27,112 nucleotides of DNA from Nemertoderma westbladi (GCA_032718475.1 JAUCBJ010002955.1:1-27112), one strand, 5' to 3'; counted from the stretch's first letter, positions 17,023 to 26,841 are shown. Made by a program: numbers and translations. The notes: generated by a model from the letters alone, not told the origin.

Positions 17023-19395
17023 ATGTTAAATGAAGTTGGATTGTCTGACAATAAACCCCCAGCTACAGACTGTGGATTGATTTGGTTGACCCCTGATACT
17101 GCTGCCGCGGGGTTAGTGACTCCCAGACAGAGACCACACCGGCGCCCTCATTGGACAACTTCACGCAGTTTATCCCCGAAGTCAATCGACAGAGACCGTT
17201 GGGAAACCGAGGGTCTCAGCTTAACAGCGGTTCATAGGAAGTCCGCTAAAGGGCGTAACGCACATTACGATTTAGAGGGAGATCGCCAGTTGGACGCAAT
17301 AAAGGCTGCTTATAAATACACCAATCACAGTCCGACTAATAAAGAGTCTCAGAAATCAGACAATATTATGAAAACTAATCGTCATTCTTGGCCTAGAAAC
17401 TCCCCGCAAGTGATGCGGAGCCATCTAGAGGCTATTAGGCGAACTTCACCAAATTTACAGCGCCATCCAACGGGTGTTAGAAGAAACTCTATTGCAGGTG
17501 ACACTCCTGTTTCATCCATCCATACAACTACTAACATCGTTAGCTCTGACATCCAACGCCATCAAGCGAATTATGTAGGAACTCACTCATACGGGTTCAA
17601 CTCTAAACGTTCTACTCGACTCTCTGGAAATCGCCATCCGCATTGCCGATCTAAGTCACTAGATGGCGACAATAGGCCTTCGTCTTCATTCTGCTTTGAT
17701 AAGCGCAGGCAATCCACTGGCATTACTCACCATTCTAAAATACCTGTCCGCAAGGGGGCGTCTTCGAAGTCTGGCGTTGTTGCCAGCCATATTGAACCGA
17801 GGCCATCTGACTGGTCAGATTCAGTAACAACCAGTCAGTGCGGTAAGGCACGGGTGACCTGGGCGCAACCCTGTGCCACGGTTCAATGCTATCAGATGAG
17901 TAGTTCTAGCAGCGAGACAGTCTGCAGTGGTTCCGTGGATTCTGGAGACAGTGGCTTAGTGGTCTGTGAGTCCGAGAGCGATGCGGCAGTAGACAGGATA
18001 CAACCAACCCGAGTAGAATCACAGACTGAATCCACCGGTCTGCAACCTGTCTACGAGAATATCTCGCTTGACTCTTTGGATCTTGACTTCAATGTTGTTG
18101 AGAGACTTATTGAGACGACCTTAATTGGAGACGAAGAAGTAGATTGTGAGAGTCTTTCGAAGATTTGTGCTATTAAAGAAATCTTAGATAGTATGGATGT
18201 ATTAGAGGATAAACTGATTGTGGAAAAAGTTGTTGATACAGATAGCCTTATAGATAAGAGGGTGATGGAGGACAATTTCGTTCTTGCTGATAAACTTCTA
18301 GAAAGCAGAGAGCTCGTGGACAACGTGGTTAATACTGAACAAATTCAAAATACAAGCGAGCTTGTGGAACAAGTGGATCTGGAGATGGGAAGGCTGAGTG
18401 ACAATGCGGCTGAGCTGGAAAAACTTCAAGATGTTACAGATGTTCGAAATAATACGGTTGACCATGATAAGCCTACGGACGTGATAGATATTGTTGATAA
18501 TAGAGTGGATATCACTGAAAAACTTCTAAAGAATGGAGAAGTTAGTGTTAATGTTATCAATACTGAGAAACTTCTAGAGACCTATGAGATTGGGGACAAA
18601 GTTGTTAATGCTGATCCACTTGGAGATATTGGTGTGATTATTGAGGACAAGAAGGTTAATACCGGGATACACGAATATAACAGTGCGATGGGAAACAATT
18701 CTATAAATTTTATAGAGAATGGACAAAGTATTATCAACAGGGACAGTGTAGGCACAGTTAGCGATATAGAGATGGTGGCTGAAACTATTGATATAATTAA
18801 TGGGATATGCGATGCCGACTCAACTAATACCGAAAATAGTTTGGAGAATTCTGAAAACAATGTCGCTATCTCAGATAGCTTTACCCTTAATTCCTGTGAT
18901 GACGCTTTGTCTAACCCAAACCTCACTGAGGATAGCGACACTTACGTAGGGGACAGTAATGCTGATAACCCAGCAAGTAACTTAAGCGACACTGTTTTTA
19001 CTACAACAGTTGAAGCTGTTTGCCAGTCTGAAAAGGTTTTCGGTAAATCTTGTAAAGCTATCGTTGGTTCTGATAAGGGTTCCTGTAAGCCCGGTAACTG
19101 TGTCTGTAACACGGACAAGGAGCGAGGCTGGGAAGAGGCCCGTCGCGCTCTGCATAAGATCTCCCTCCGGGAACTCCGACTTGTTCGGATCAAGTCGGAA
19201 GCTGCGATCGAAGCGATATCTTCCGAACTCATCGAGTTGCTCACCTTCCGGGACCAGCTGCATTCCGAGATAGGCAGTCGGTACGCGCTCATAGACCAGA
19301 TAATGCGACTCAATCTCGGTGAGTGCGGTTCGTTTAGGATGCTCGAGTCTAGGGGTCTCAGTATGAGTGTCGTCTACAACCGAGAAGATTCTTGA
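17023..19395 (+). CDS. SCHIP1-like coiled-coil protein (schwannomin-interacting protein family)
   Basis: A 790-residue single open frame; ATG at 17023 lies just after an in-frame stop. Residues 1-270 are basic and Ser/Arg/His-rich with no known domain. A Ser-rich segment around 288-312 leads to an acidic stretch (~330-650) with loosely repeated EKLL.. / DKVVNTE segments of about 35 residues. A Cys-containing linker follows (SCKPGNCVCNTDKE). The C-terminal ~703-762 is a coiled coil with LHKISLRELRLV, SSELIELLTFRDQLHSEI and a DQIM end. The pattern ELxxLLxxRDxLHxE and its spacing match the conserved C-terminal domain of SCHIP1. In vertebrates and flies SCHIP1 proteins bind merlin/NF2 (and Expanded in flies) at the cell cortex and axon initial segment. 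Only the last ~60 residues support the family call. AATAAA at 19405-19410, ten bases after the stop, is a likely polyadenylation signal. Absence of introns is unusual. Confidence 0.72.
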   Translation: MLNEVGLSDNKPPATDCGLIWLTPDTAAAGLVTPRQRPHRRPHWTTSRSLSPKSIDRDRWETEGLSLTAVHRKSAKGRNAHYDLEGDRQLDAIKAAYKYTNHSPTNKESQKSDNIMKTNRHSWPRNSPQVMRSHLEAIRRTSPNLQRHPTGVRRNSIAGDTPVSSIHTTTNIVSSDIQRHQANYVGTHSYGFNSKRSTRLSGNRHPHCRSKSLDGDNRPSSSFCFDKRRQSTGITHHSKIPVRKGASSKSGVVASHIEPRPSDWSDSVTTSQCGKARVTWAQPCATVQCYQMSSSSSETVCSGSVDSGDSGLVVCESESDAAVDRIQPTRVESQTESTGLQPVYENISLDSLDLDFNVVERLIETTLIGDEEVDCESLSKICAIKEILDSMDVLEDKLIVEKVVDTDSLIDKRVMEDNFVLADKLLESRELVDNVVNTEQIQNTSELVEQVDLEMGRLSDNAAELEKLQDVTDVRNNTVDHDKPTDVIDIVDNRVDITEKLLKNGEVSVNVINTEKLLETYEIGDKVVNADPLGDIGVIIEDKKVNTGIHEYNSAMGNNSINFIENGQSIINRDSVGTVSDIEMVAETIDIINGICDADSTNTENSLENSENNVAISDSFTLNSCDDALSNPNLTEDSDTYVGDSNADNPASNLSDTVFTTTVEAVCQSEKVFGKSCKAIVGSDKGSCKPGNCVCNTDKERGWEEARRALHKISLRELRLVRIKSEAAIEAISSELIELLTFRDQLHSEIGSRYALIDQIMRLNLGECGSFRMLESRGLSMSVVYNREDS

Positions 19396-19404
19396 GCATC
19401 AAGG

Positions 19405-19410
19405 AATAAA
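19405..19410 (+). promoter_or_regulatory. putative polyadenylation signal AATAAA
   Basis: A canonical hexamer 10 nt beyond the stop of the SCHIP1-like ORF. It would give a very short 3' UTR if used. Inference from position only. Confidence 0.45.
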
Positions 19411-19542
19411 GCTGGTGTGATAATAAGAGATATAATAATAATGGAGATAGACTAAATAATAATTCATGCCGTAACTGTAAATAGCATACACCCCACCCCA
19501 TACCGCTTTTCCTAAACTGGAATATCACTTCAAAGTTGCCAC

Positions 19543-19640
19543 TAAGTTAGCACACGGGGCAACTTTTTCCAATAAGTTAGCTCACGGGTCAACTTTTTCC
19601 AATTCGTTTAGCTCACGGGGTAACTTTTTCAAATAAGTTG
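19543..19640. repeat. 30-31-bp tandem repeat, three copies
   Basis: Three copies of a unit with TAAGTTAGCTCACGGG followed by CAACTTTTTCCAA, plus a partial start of a fourth. The last full copy has one extra base. Confidence 0.88.
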
Positions 19641-19936
19641 ACTTGACAAAAATTGTATCGCATGATGGGTGAGCGTTAGTCGTAGCGCTAAATCTGATAA
19701 TTTTATCATCACAAGAAATATGTTATCCTGCAGAAAGTAATTGTACCATTTTTACCAATTAAAGTCAAATTTTCACAAAATTTAATTTATTTGCTCAAAA
19801 ATTATTGTTGCATTATTAGTTTAAGATAAAGGGAGTCGGGAACGGGACTATTAATACCACGCAATTCCAATATCGGTAAATTACAGCAATATCTAGTCTC
19901 TACGGAGCCCGGGAGGGGACATGAAAAAATATTTTT
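19641..19936. other. intergenic spacer, no gene recognised
   Basis: AT-rich sequence between two minisatellites. I see no motif or ORF of note. Confidence 0.5.
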
Positions 19937-21318
19937 CTAACACGAGCCCTCATGTTACTAACATGAACCCTCATGTTACTAACATGAGCCCTTATGTTAC
20001 GAACATGAGCCCTTATGTTACTAACATGAGCCCTTATGTTACTAACATGAGCCCTTATGTTACTAACATGAGCCCTCATGTTACTATGTTACTAACATGT
20101 GCCCTCATGATAGCTAACACGAGCCCTCATGATAGCTAACACGAGCCCTCATGATAGCTAACACGAGCCCTCATGATAGCTAAGACGAGCCCTCATGATA
20201 GCTAATACGAGCCCTCATGATAGCTAACACGAGCCCTCATGATAGCTGACACGAGCCCTCATGATAGCTAACACGAGCCCTCATGATAGCTAATACGAGC
20301 CCTCATGATAGCTAAGACGAGCCCTCATGATAGCTAATACGAGCCCTCATGATAGCTAACACGAGCCCTCATGATAGCTGACACGAGCCCTCATGATAGC
20401 TAACACGAGCCCTCATGATAGCTAACACGAACCCTCACGATAGCTAACACGAGCCCTCATGATATCTAACACGAGCCCTCATGATAGCTAACACGAGCCC
20501 TCATGATAGCTAACACGGACCCTCATGATAGCTAATACGAGCCCTCTTGATATCTAACACGAGCCCTCATGATAGCTAACACGAGCCCTCATGATAGCTA
20601 ACACGAGCCCTCATGATAGCTAATACGAGCCCTCATGATAGCTAACACGAGCCCTCATGATATCTAACACGAGCCCTCATGATAGCTAACACGAGCCCTC
20701 ATGATAGCTAACACGGACCCTCATGATAGCTAACACGAGCCCTCATGATAGCTAACACGAGCCCTCATGATAGCTAATACGAGCCCTCATGATAGCTAAC
20801 ACGAGCCCTCCTGATAGCTAACACGAGCCCTCATGATAGCTAACACGAGCCCTCATGATAGCTAACACGAACCCTCATGATAGCTAACACGAGCCCTCAT
20901 GATAGCTAACACGAGCCCTCATCATAGCTAACACGAGCCCTCATCATAGCTAACACGAGCCCTCCTGAAAGCTAACACGAGCCCTCATGATAACTAATAC
21001 GAGCCCTCATGATAGTTAACACGAGCCCCCATGATATCTAACACGAGCCCTCATGATAACTAACACGAGCCCTCATGATAGCTAACACGAACCCTCATGA
21101 TAGCTAACACGAGCCCTCATGATAGCTAACACGAGCCCTCATGATATCTAACACGAGCCCTCATGATAGCTAACACGAACCCTCATGATAGCTAACACGA
21201 GCCCTCATGATAGCTAACACGGCCCTCATGATAGCTAACACGAGCCCTCATGATAGCTAACACGAGCCCTCATGATAGCTAACACGAGCCATCATGCTCA
21301 TGATAGCTCTAACACGAC
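19937..21318. repeat. ~1.4-kb minisatellite array of 21- and 22-bp units
   Basis: It begins with about seven 21-bp units (core ATGAGCCCTCATGTTACTAA) to about 20098. It then switches to roughly 55 units of 22 bp (core ACGAGCCCTCATGATAGCTA). The two unit types share GAGCCCTCATG..TAAC, so one derived from the other. Unit variants (TAAGAC, TAATAC, CTGACAC, GATATCT, GGACCC) recur in fixed order, showing higher-order duplication. There are no spacers between units, so this is not a CRISPR-like array. The short ORF at 19921-20139 merely reads the 21-bp units. Confidence 0.95.
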
Positions 21319-22597
21319 CATTACAAATTTGGTGTTGTTTGATTGGTTGTAACGTAGGAGAACTAAATTGGAGGGAAATTAAAATTGTATCTCAGGGGAG
21401 GGATTATCTCCAGGACTTCGTTGGTATGTAAATTATTATTATTCCAAAATTGTGACATTACCGTACTCAACGCCGTTAGTATTAATTAACAGTGAGTTGT
21501 TATTTAGCACTTACAACTTTAGAGGACATTACAGTATTGTATTGGCCTGCACATTTAGTATTGTATTGGTGTATTACTATTTATGTTAATGTCCCAACGG
21601 CGCAACGGCGTGACCGTAAAGTCACGCCGTCATGGTTACCACATAAACAATAGGTGGTATTTATTATTAATTGCCTGACAGCCATATAGGCCTTCTGCAT
21701 TACCTACCGGTAGCTATTAATAACCAGTAGCTATAGACTATTAAGGCGAGCATCACCCCAGCGACCATTCCCTACTACTTTTATATTTTTCACTCAATTT
21801 TTATTGTTCAGAATGTTCAGCATCTATAGGGCTACACTCGTAAGTATTGGTTTTTTAAAACATGTCCATTTGGATGTTCTATGATCCATTATGTAACTGC
21901 TTCTCTTTGTCTACCTCAAAATATATGATGCCCGAAATATAGCCCGAACATACTAAAACCACCATAAATATTTCAAAAACAATAATTTTGTGCTGAAATT
22001 TTCATAAAAGATAGCCTACATATCTAGGTTCATTGTGCCCAACTATTGAACCGAGAACTGCAACCCAGTTTGTACTACAGATCCTTCTACATGAGATATT
22101 TTTCATAAAACAGCCTCATAATCTTTACAAGTTTTGAAAAAACACTCTTGAACTAAAAGTGCCCTATTTTTCGAACAAAATGGTTTTGAGAAGGTATCAT
22201 ACTCAGTTTTCTCAGTTAAAGATCACAGATAATTGTATTAAAATTTCAGAACTGTACCTATAAAAATAAAAAAAATAGATTTGGGGTGATACTCCCCTTA
22301 ACATGGCTCCAAACGCCACCATGATTGATTGATGTGAGCCTGTAAGGGCTCTTATATTTTGTTCCAGAATGACCGCACACAATTTACAGACAATATTTAA
22401 ATAAACAGTAGTTCACAAAACAAATTAAAATATAATTCACCTTGAGAGCATTTCAAATTTGTTTGTATGTTCTGCAATTTTTTTGTTAATAAAACCATAA
22501 ATATAAGCTAACTTTTTTATAACATAATTTGTCATTTTTACATTTATTTATACAGCAACTAATTTAATTTGTGCAGCTTCTATCACTTATAATTATA
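21319..22597. other. intergenic, no gene recognised
   Basis: AT-rich sequence between the minisatellite and the LTR retrotransposon. The only firm structure is the hairpin at 21605-21630. Confidence 0.55.
21605..21630. repeat. perfect 10-bp hairpin
   Basis: ACGGCGTGAC pairs exactly with GTCACGCCGT around the 6-nt loop CGTAAA. GC-rich in an AT-rich setting. Function unknown; it could be a remnant transposon end. Confidence 0.75.
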
Positions 22598-22881
22598 TGA
22601 GTGGGGGGAGAAAGGACCTAAGTTCGGAGGGACTGGGGACTGAGAGGCTGAGACGACCGGATAACTGCCAGACTGCAGACTGTGGGGATTAAGGGTGGCA
22701 GGGAAGTGTACCGGTACGCAGTAGCTGAGTAGTGCAGTAGAGTAGTCCTGTAGTCAGCAAGTTAGTCAGAACGTGTGGTGGGTTATTGCACTATAATTAT
22801 ATTAGCCTATATTGATATATACTTATTCATATTAACTAACTGAACGTTATACCTATCTTATAAGCTAACCGGGCATCAACA
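22598..22881 (+). repeat. 5' long terminal repeat (right end approximate)
   Basis: It starts TGAGTGGGGGGAGAAAGG and matches 26856-27112 through 22861, after which the 3' copy is cut by the window edge. A CA at 22880-22881 is a plausible end but unproven. It contains TATA-like tracts around 22790-22825 that could drive transcription. Confidence 0.88.
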
Positions 22882-22895
22882 AATATAGAACTAAA

Positions 22896-23765
22896 ATGGC
22901 ACCAAAATTATCGGACTATGTAAAGAAATACGACGGCAGTACAGATCCTTATGTGTGGTTCCAAATATTCGAAGACACCTACGATATTCTAAAAACTGAG
23001 GCTAAACTGACAGAAGCGTCAAGGGTGACGTATGTCCGCCTGTCGTTTGAGGGACCGGCGTTCGCAGTGGTGAATCAACTTCCCGATGATAGAAAAGCAA
23101 ACTATGATGATGTAAAAAAAGTTATAATTAAGGCATTTGCCATTAATCCGTATGCAGCCTATGATCAGTTTAAACGCCGTCAACTGCGGGTGGGTGAACC
23201 AGTAGATACGTTTCTTGCAGACTTAAGACGACTGTTATCGCTAATTACAGAGGATGTGGAGAGTGACTGCGCTGAAGCGATGCTGGCCTCTCAGTTTATG
23301 AGTGGGCTACCGGATGATATTCAGGGAGAGACGAAAGCATTAACGGTTAAAGAATTGGATCTGGATCAGCTACTAGTTCAAGCGCGGCGATTGCTATCTG
23401 ATCAGAGCAGCAAGTTAGAGAATGTTGGTGTGGGAGCAGCGGGAGCTTGGGGTTATCGACGGGGAGGAGGCCGTGGTATGGGGAGGGGAGCAAATACCGG
23501 TATGGGGAATGGGATTCCGATCGGATTTAGTGGGCGGAACAGGGGATGCTTCCGATGTGGTGCATTGGACCACATAGCAAGAAATTGTATGGTACCAGCA
23601 CAAGGTCTCCAAGGACGGGGAGACGGGAATAATGTGACTACGTATACGCAAAGCAAACAAGCTGGGAGTGGGAGTGGGAACAGAATGACTGGGTGCTACA
23701 GATGCGGGGGTACCGATCACTTGGTAAGGGGATGCGTAGCAACCTTGGGATCGGGAAACGAGTGA
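22896..23765 (+). CDS. gag: retrotransposon Gag (capsid/nucleocapsid)
   Basis: A 289-residue structural protein that would assemble the cytoplasmic particle and package the element's RNA. Residues ~12-175 form a helical capsid-like region starting KKYDGSTDPYVWFQIFEDTY, as in retrotransposon Gag domains. A Gly/Arg-rich linker (~183-215) precedes two CX2CX4HX4C zinc knuckles, 218-231 (CFRCGALDHIARNC) and 267-280 (CYRCGGTDHLVRGC), which bind RNA. The start ATG at 22896 lies a few tens of bases after the 5' LTR. The last codons contain the slippery site GGGAAAC, and the stop at 23763-23765 lies two codons after it. Most ribosomes should end here and make Gag alone. Confidence 0.93.
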   Translation: MAPKLSDYVKKYDGSTDPYVWFQIFEDTYDILKTEAKLTEASRVTYVRLSFEGPAFAVVNQLPDDRKANYDDVKKVIIKAFAINPYAAYDQFKRRQLRVGEPVDTFLADLRRLLSLITEDVESDCAEAMLASQFMSGLPDDIQGETKALTVKELDLDQLLVQARRLLSDQSSKLENVGVGAAGAWGYRRGGGRGMGRGANTGMGNGIPIGFSGRNRGCFRCGALDHIARNCMVPAQGLQGRGDGNNVTTYTQSKQAGSGSGNRMTGCYRCGGTDHLVRGCVATLGSGNE

Positions 23766-23801
23766 GGGGAAGCGCTATATGCGCCAGTGGGCGTTTCCCC
23801 T
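23753..23801 (+). promoter_or_regulatory. -1 ribosomal frameshift signal (GGGAAAC plus stem-loop)
   Basis: The heptamer GGGAAAC (23753-23759) is read in the gag frame as G GGA AAC, the standard X XXY YYZ form. After a 5-nt spacer, AGGGGAAGCGC (23765-23775) pairs with GCGTTTCCCCT (23791-23801) over 11 bp, with one G-U pair and a 15-nt loop. Slipping back one base leads directly into the open pol frame. CGCC in the loop (23782-23785) could pair with GGCG at 23816-23819 to make a pseudoknot; that part is speculative. Confidence 0.85.
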
Positions 23802-26800
23802 GTTATAGAAATCTAGGCGATTTACCTATTATTAATGTTTGCTGCGGGGGGAGAATGGGAATCGCATTATTGGATACGGGAAGCAGTGGAGGAGTAATAT
23901 CGAAGCGATTAACAAACCAAATTAACGGCAAACTGGTAGAAGAATCCAATGACGAACCAATCATAATGTTGAACAAGACGAAAGCTGTTACAAGTGGGAA
24001 ATTTCTAACTACAATTAAGGTGAGTGGAACTGAGGAATTTGAATGGGAGTTCACGGTAGTTGATCGCCTTGTTGGTGATTTGGATTTAATAATTGGCTGG
24101 GATCTAATAAAAGGACTAAGAATGACAATTCAGTGTAACAAAAATGGACTAACAGAAGTTTACCTAAACAATGGGGGTGACATGATTCTCTCTGCAGCTA
24201 GTTTTAGTGGACAATTGAGCGGTGACAAGGGGGAAAATACATTAAAGATAGAAAAGTCCGACTTCTGTGCAAATTTCAATGGAAAATATTGGGAAGTTGA
24301 ATACAAATTCGAAAAAGGTTCAGGTCCTGAGTGCCTATATAACCGAGTTACTGAATATCGGATTCCCCCCGAATACAGAGCGAAGTATGAACAGGGTGTG
24401 AATGAATGGATTGAAAACGGGTGGTTGGTAGAGTACCCAGAGGACTGCAAGGGACTGATTCCCCTAATGGGAAAGTATGAGGAACGCAAGGACCGTGTTC
24501 GACCAATAATGGATTTTAGGGAGTTAAATGACTATATAGTTAAGCAACCAGGTGCTGATGCAGCTGCGAGTACAGAGAAATTAAGACAGTGGGCGCGAAT
24601 GGGGGATAACACGGCAGTTATAGATTTAAAATGGGCCTACATGCAGGTGCGAGTAGCCAAACATCTGCACCCATATCAGACAGTTATTTATCAGGGGAAA
24701 CGATATGCAATGACACGATTAGGGTTTGGACTAGGGCCAGCACCTAAGATATTAGACAACATAGTGGCAACAACATTGCAGCAGAATGAACAGATAAAAA
24801 ACGCAACGAGTCCCTTCCGAGATGACATATATATTGACCTGTCTAAAGGAGTCACAACAAAAACCGTGATGGAGCACCTGAGTAAGTATGGACTCTTATC
24901 GAAACCCCCAACTATGGTAAGTGATGGAGCTAGAGTGCTCGGAATATACGTGAAAGATGGAAAGTGGCGGCGTGACGCAAAAATCCCCAACCCAGAGAAA
25001 ATAGAACTACAACTAACACACAGACAATTGCTGTCCTATGTTGGTCAGATTCGTGGGAACTATCTAGTTGCTGGTTGGCTGCGCATTGCGCTAAGTTGGT
25101 TGCAAAGAGAGGCAGCAGATGTACCAATGGACAAACAAATAGATCCCTCAGTTAGAGAAAAACTAGTAGAAATAATTGAGCGCATACAGCGAGAAGATCC
25201 TGTGAAGGGAGACTGGCCGGTTTCGAATGCAGGAGAGGGTGAGGTCTGGGCGGATGCATCAGACATTGCTACTGGGGCACTAATAAGAATCAGGGGAAAG
25301 ACGGTGGAGGATGGAGCATGGCTGAGGCGGGATGATGACCCTGAACACATAAACTCAGCAGAGCTCGCAGCAATTATACAGGGCATAAATATGTCAATAG
25401 AATGGGACATAAAGAAACTCAAAGTTTTCACAGATTCAGCCACTGTCTATGGATGGATTAAGTCACTATTAAGGGACGAGCATAGGCTGAGAACAAAAGG
25501 ATTATCCAAAATGCTTATTCGACGACGATTAGAGTTAATACAAAAAACAGTTAAGGAATATGGGTTAGAAGTTGAAATTCAGTTAATCCCATCAACCAAG
25601 AATCTGGCAGACTCGCTGACAAGAATTCCAAAGCCATGGCTAAATCGGAAGTCACCTAAGGTGCCCATTACAGTGGCAATTGGTACAGGAGAACAAATTG
25701 AGAGTGATTTAGTGAGAAATGAAACCAATGTACTGGATGCAATCGAAGTAAATAATGTGGAACAAAGGGCTAAGGAAATTAGAAATCGAGTAAAAGTCAT
25801 ACATGAAATTGCACATGTAGGAGCTAAGAGACTACAGCAACTGTGCTGTAAAAACAAGGTCCTAAGGAATGAAAGAATTGAGGAGGATGTGTTTAGGGAC
25901 ATATGTACAAAATGTATTGAATGTGTTAGTATCGATCCGACACCAACAAAGGTATCTAAAGGAACAACCAAAACAAAAAGGGCCTGGCAACGGTTGTCAG
26001 TTGATTTTGTTGAAAATGGTACACTGAAATATTTATCCATATTAGATTGCTGTACAAACTTTACCATATGGTATCGAGTCCAAAACAAGATGGCAGAGAC
26101 TGCAATAAACAAATTGCAAAGATTATTCACGGAATGGGGGCCACCAGAAGAAATAACGGCCGATAACAATCCTTTTCAAAGCAAAGAGTTTAAAAAATTT
26201 ATTGAGAAATGGGAAATATCACTAATACTAACATGTGCATACCGGCCAAAGGGAAATGCAGTAGAACGTATACATAGAACGATTAAATGTTGGGCAGCGA
26301 GGTCAAAAAAAACGTGTGAACAAATAACGTTTTGGTACAATCGAACAGTAGGAAAAGATGGTAAGACTCCATTAGAGAAGGTCATGGAAACGTACATTAC
26401 CAAACTTCCAGGAATTACAGAGAGAATGAAACAACCAACCGTGAACCAAAACATGAAAGTAGGAGATTTAGTTTATACAAAGCCCAAACAACACTGTAGG
26501 TGCACTGACCGCTGGAATGGACCAGTCCCTGTGGAAGCGGTACCAGATAATCGTTCGGTAATAATCAATGGGGTTCGACGCCACCTACAGGACATTAGGA
26601 GAATTGAAATGGATAAGAAATCCGCGGAAGTGGAATGTAATGTAAGCATATCTAACACAAGTGATTCAGAGAGTGATGAAGAATCTGAGATAAATAACTT
26701 GTACATCTCGAGTGATGAGAGAGAAGAATCTGAAACTGAAACTATTCAGTACACTCCATACCCGGAACCGTACAGAACTCGAGCTGGCCGTCAATCGAAA

Positions 26801-26827
26801 CAACCGAATAGATATATACCGGAATAG
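23759..26827 (+). CDS. pol: retrotransposon Pol: protease, reverse transcriptase, RNase H, integrase
   Basis: Pol is entered by -1 frameshift at 23759 and adds about 1022 residues. The frame is also open upstream to about 23693; residue numbers below count from 23693. Aspartic protease: DTGSS at 61-65. Reverse transcriptase: first catalytic Asp in VIDLKWAYMQV (D311) and FRDD at 375-378, where most relatives have YxDD. RNase H: D521, E557, D581, D640. Integrase: HHCC zinc finger (H704, H708, C738, C741) and catalytic D771, D824, E858. I count 33 residues between the last two, against the usual 35. A basic C-terminal module (921-970) and an acidic Ser/Glu tail follow. No separate start codon is needed. 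All catalytic residues are present, so the enzyme set may be functional. Confidence 0.94.
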   Translation, partial: RVRGSAICASGRFPCYRNLGDLPIINVCCGGRMGIALLDTGSSGGVISKRLTNQINGKLVEESNDEPIIMLNKTKAVTSGKFLTTIKVSGTEEFEWEFTVVDRLVGDLDLIIGWDLIKGLRMTIQCNKNGLTEVYLNNGGDMILSAASFSGQLSGDKGENTLKIEKSDFCANFNGKYWEVEYKFEKGSGPECLYNRVTEYRIPPEYRAKYEQGVNEWIENGWLVEYPEDCKGLIPLMGKYEERKDRVRPIMDFRELNDYIVKQPGADAAASTEKLRQWARMGDNTAVIDLKWAYMQVRVAKHLHPYQTVIYQGKRYAMTRLGFGLGPAPKILDNIVATTLQQNEQIKNATSPFRDDIYIDLSKGVTTKTVMEHLSKYGLLSKPPTMVSDGARVLGIYVKDGKWRRDAKIPNPEKIELQLTHRQLLSYVGQIRGNYLVAGWLRIALSWLQREAADVPMDKQIDPSVREKLVEIIERIQREDPVKGDWPVSNAGEGEVWADASDIATGALIRIRGKTVEDGAWLRRDDDPEHINSAELAAIIQGINMSIEWDIKKLKVFTDSATVYGWIKSLLRDEHRLRTKGLSKMLIRRRLELIQKTVKEYGLEVEIQLIPSTKNLADSLTRIPKPWLNRKSPKVPITVAIGTGEQIESDLVRNETNVLDAIEVNNVEQRAKEIRNRVKVIHEIAHVGAKRLQQLCCKNKVLRNERIEEDVFRDICTKCIECVSIDPTPTKVSKGTTKTKRAWQRLSVDFVENGTLKYLSILDCCTNFTIWYRVQNKMAETAINKLQRLFTEWGPPEEITADNNPFQSKEFKKFIEKWEISLILTCAYRPKGNAVERIHRTIKCWAARSKKTCEQITFWYNRTVGKDGKTPLEKVMETYITKLPGITERMKQPTVNQNMKVGDLVYTKPKQHCRCTDRWNGPVPVEAVPDNRSVIINGVRRHLQDIRRIEMDKKSAEVECNVSISNTSDSESDEESEINNLYISSDEREESETETIQYTPYPEPYRTRAGRQSKQPNRYIPE

Positions 26828-26841
26828 GAGTTTTTCAGAAA

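Noticed and set aside
19937-21318. Regular repeat array considered as a CRISPR-like array
   Set aside because: Units abut with no unique spacers, and the surrounding genes are eukaryotic; it is a minisatellite.
25579-26169. 196-residue antisense ORF in pol
   Set aside because: Antisense to conserved RNase H/integrase coding sequence; no domain.
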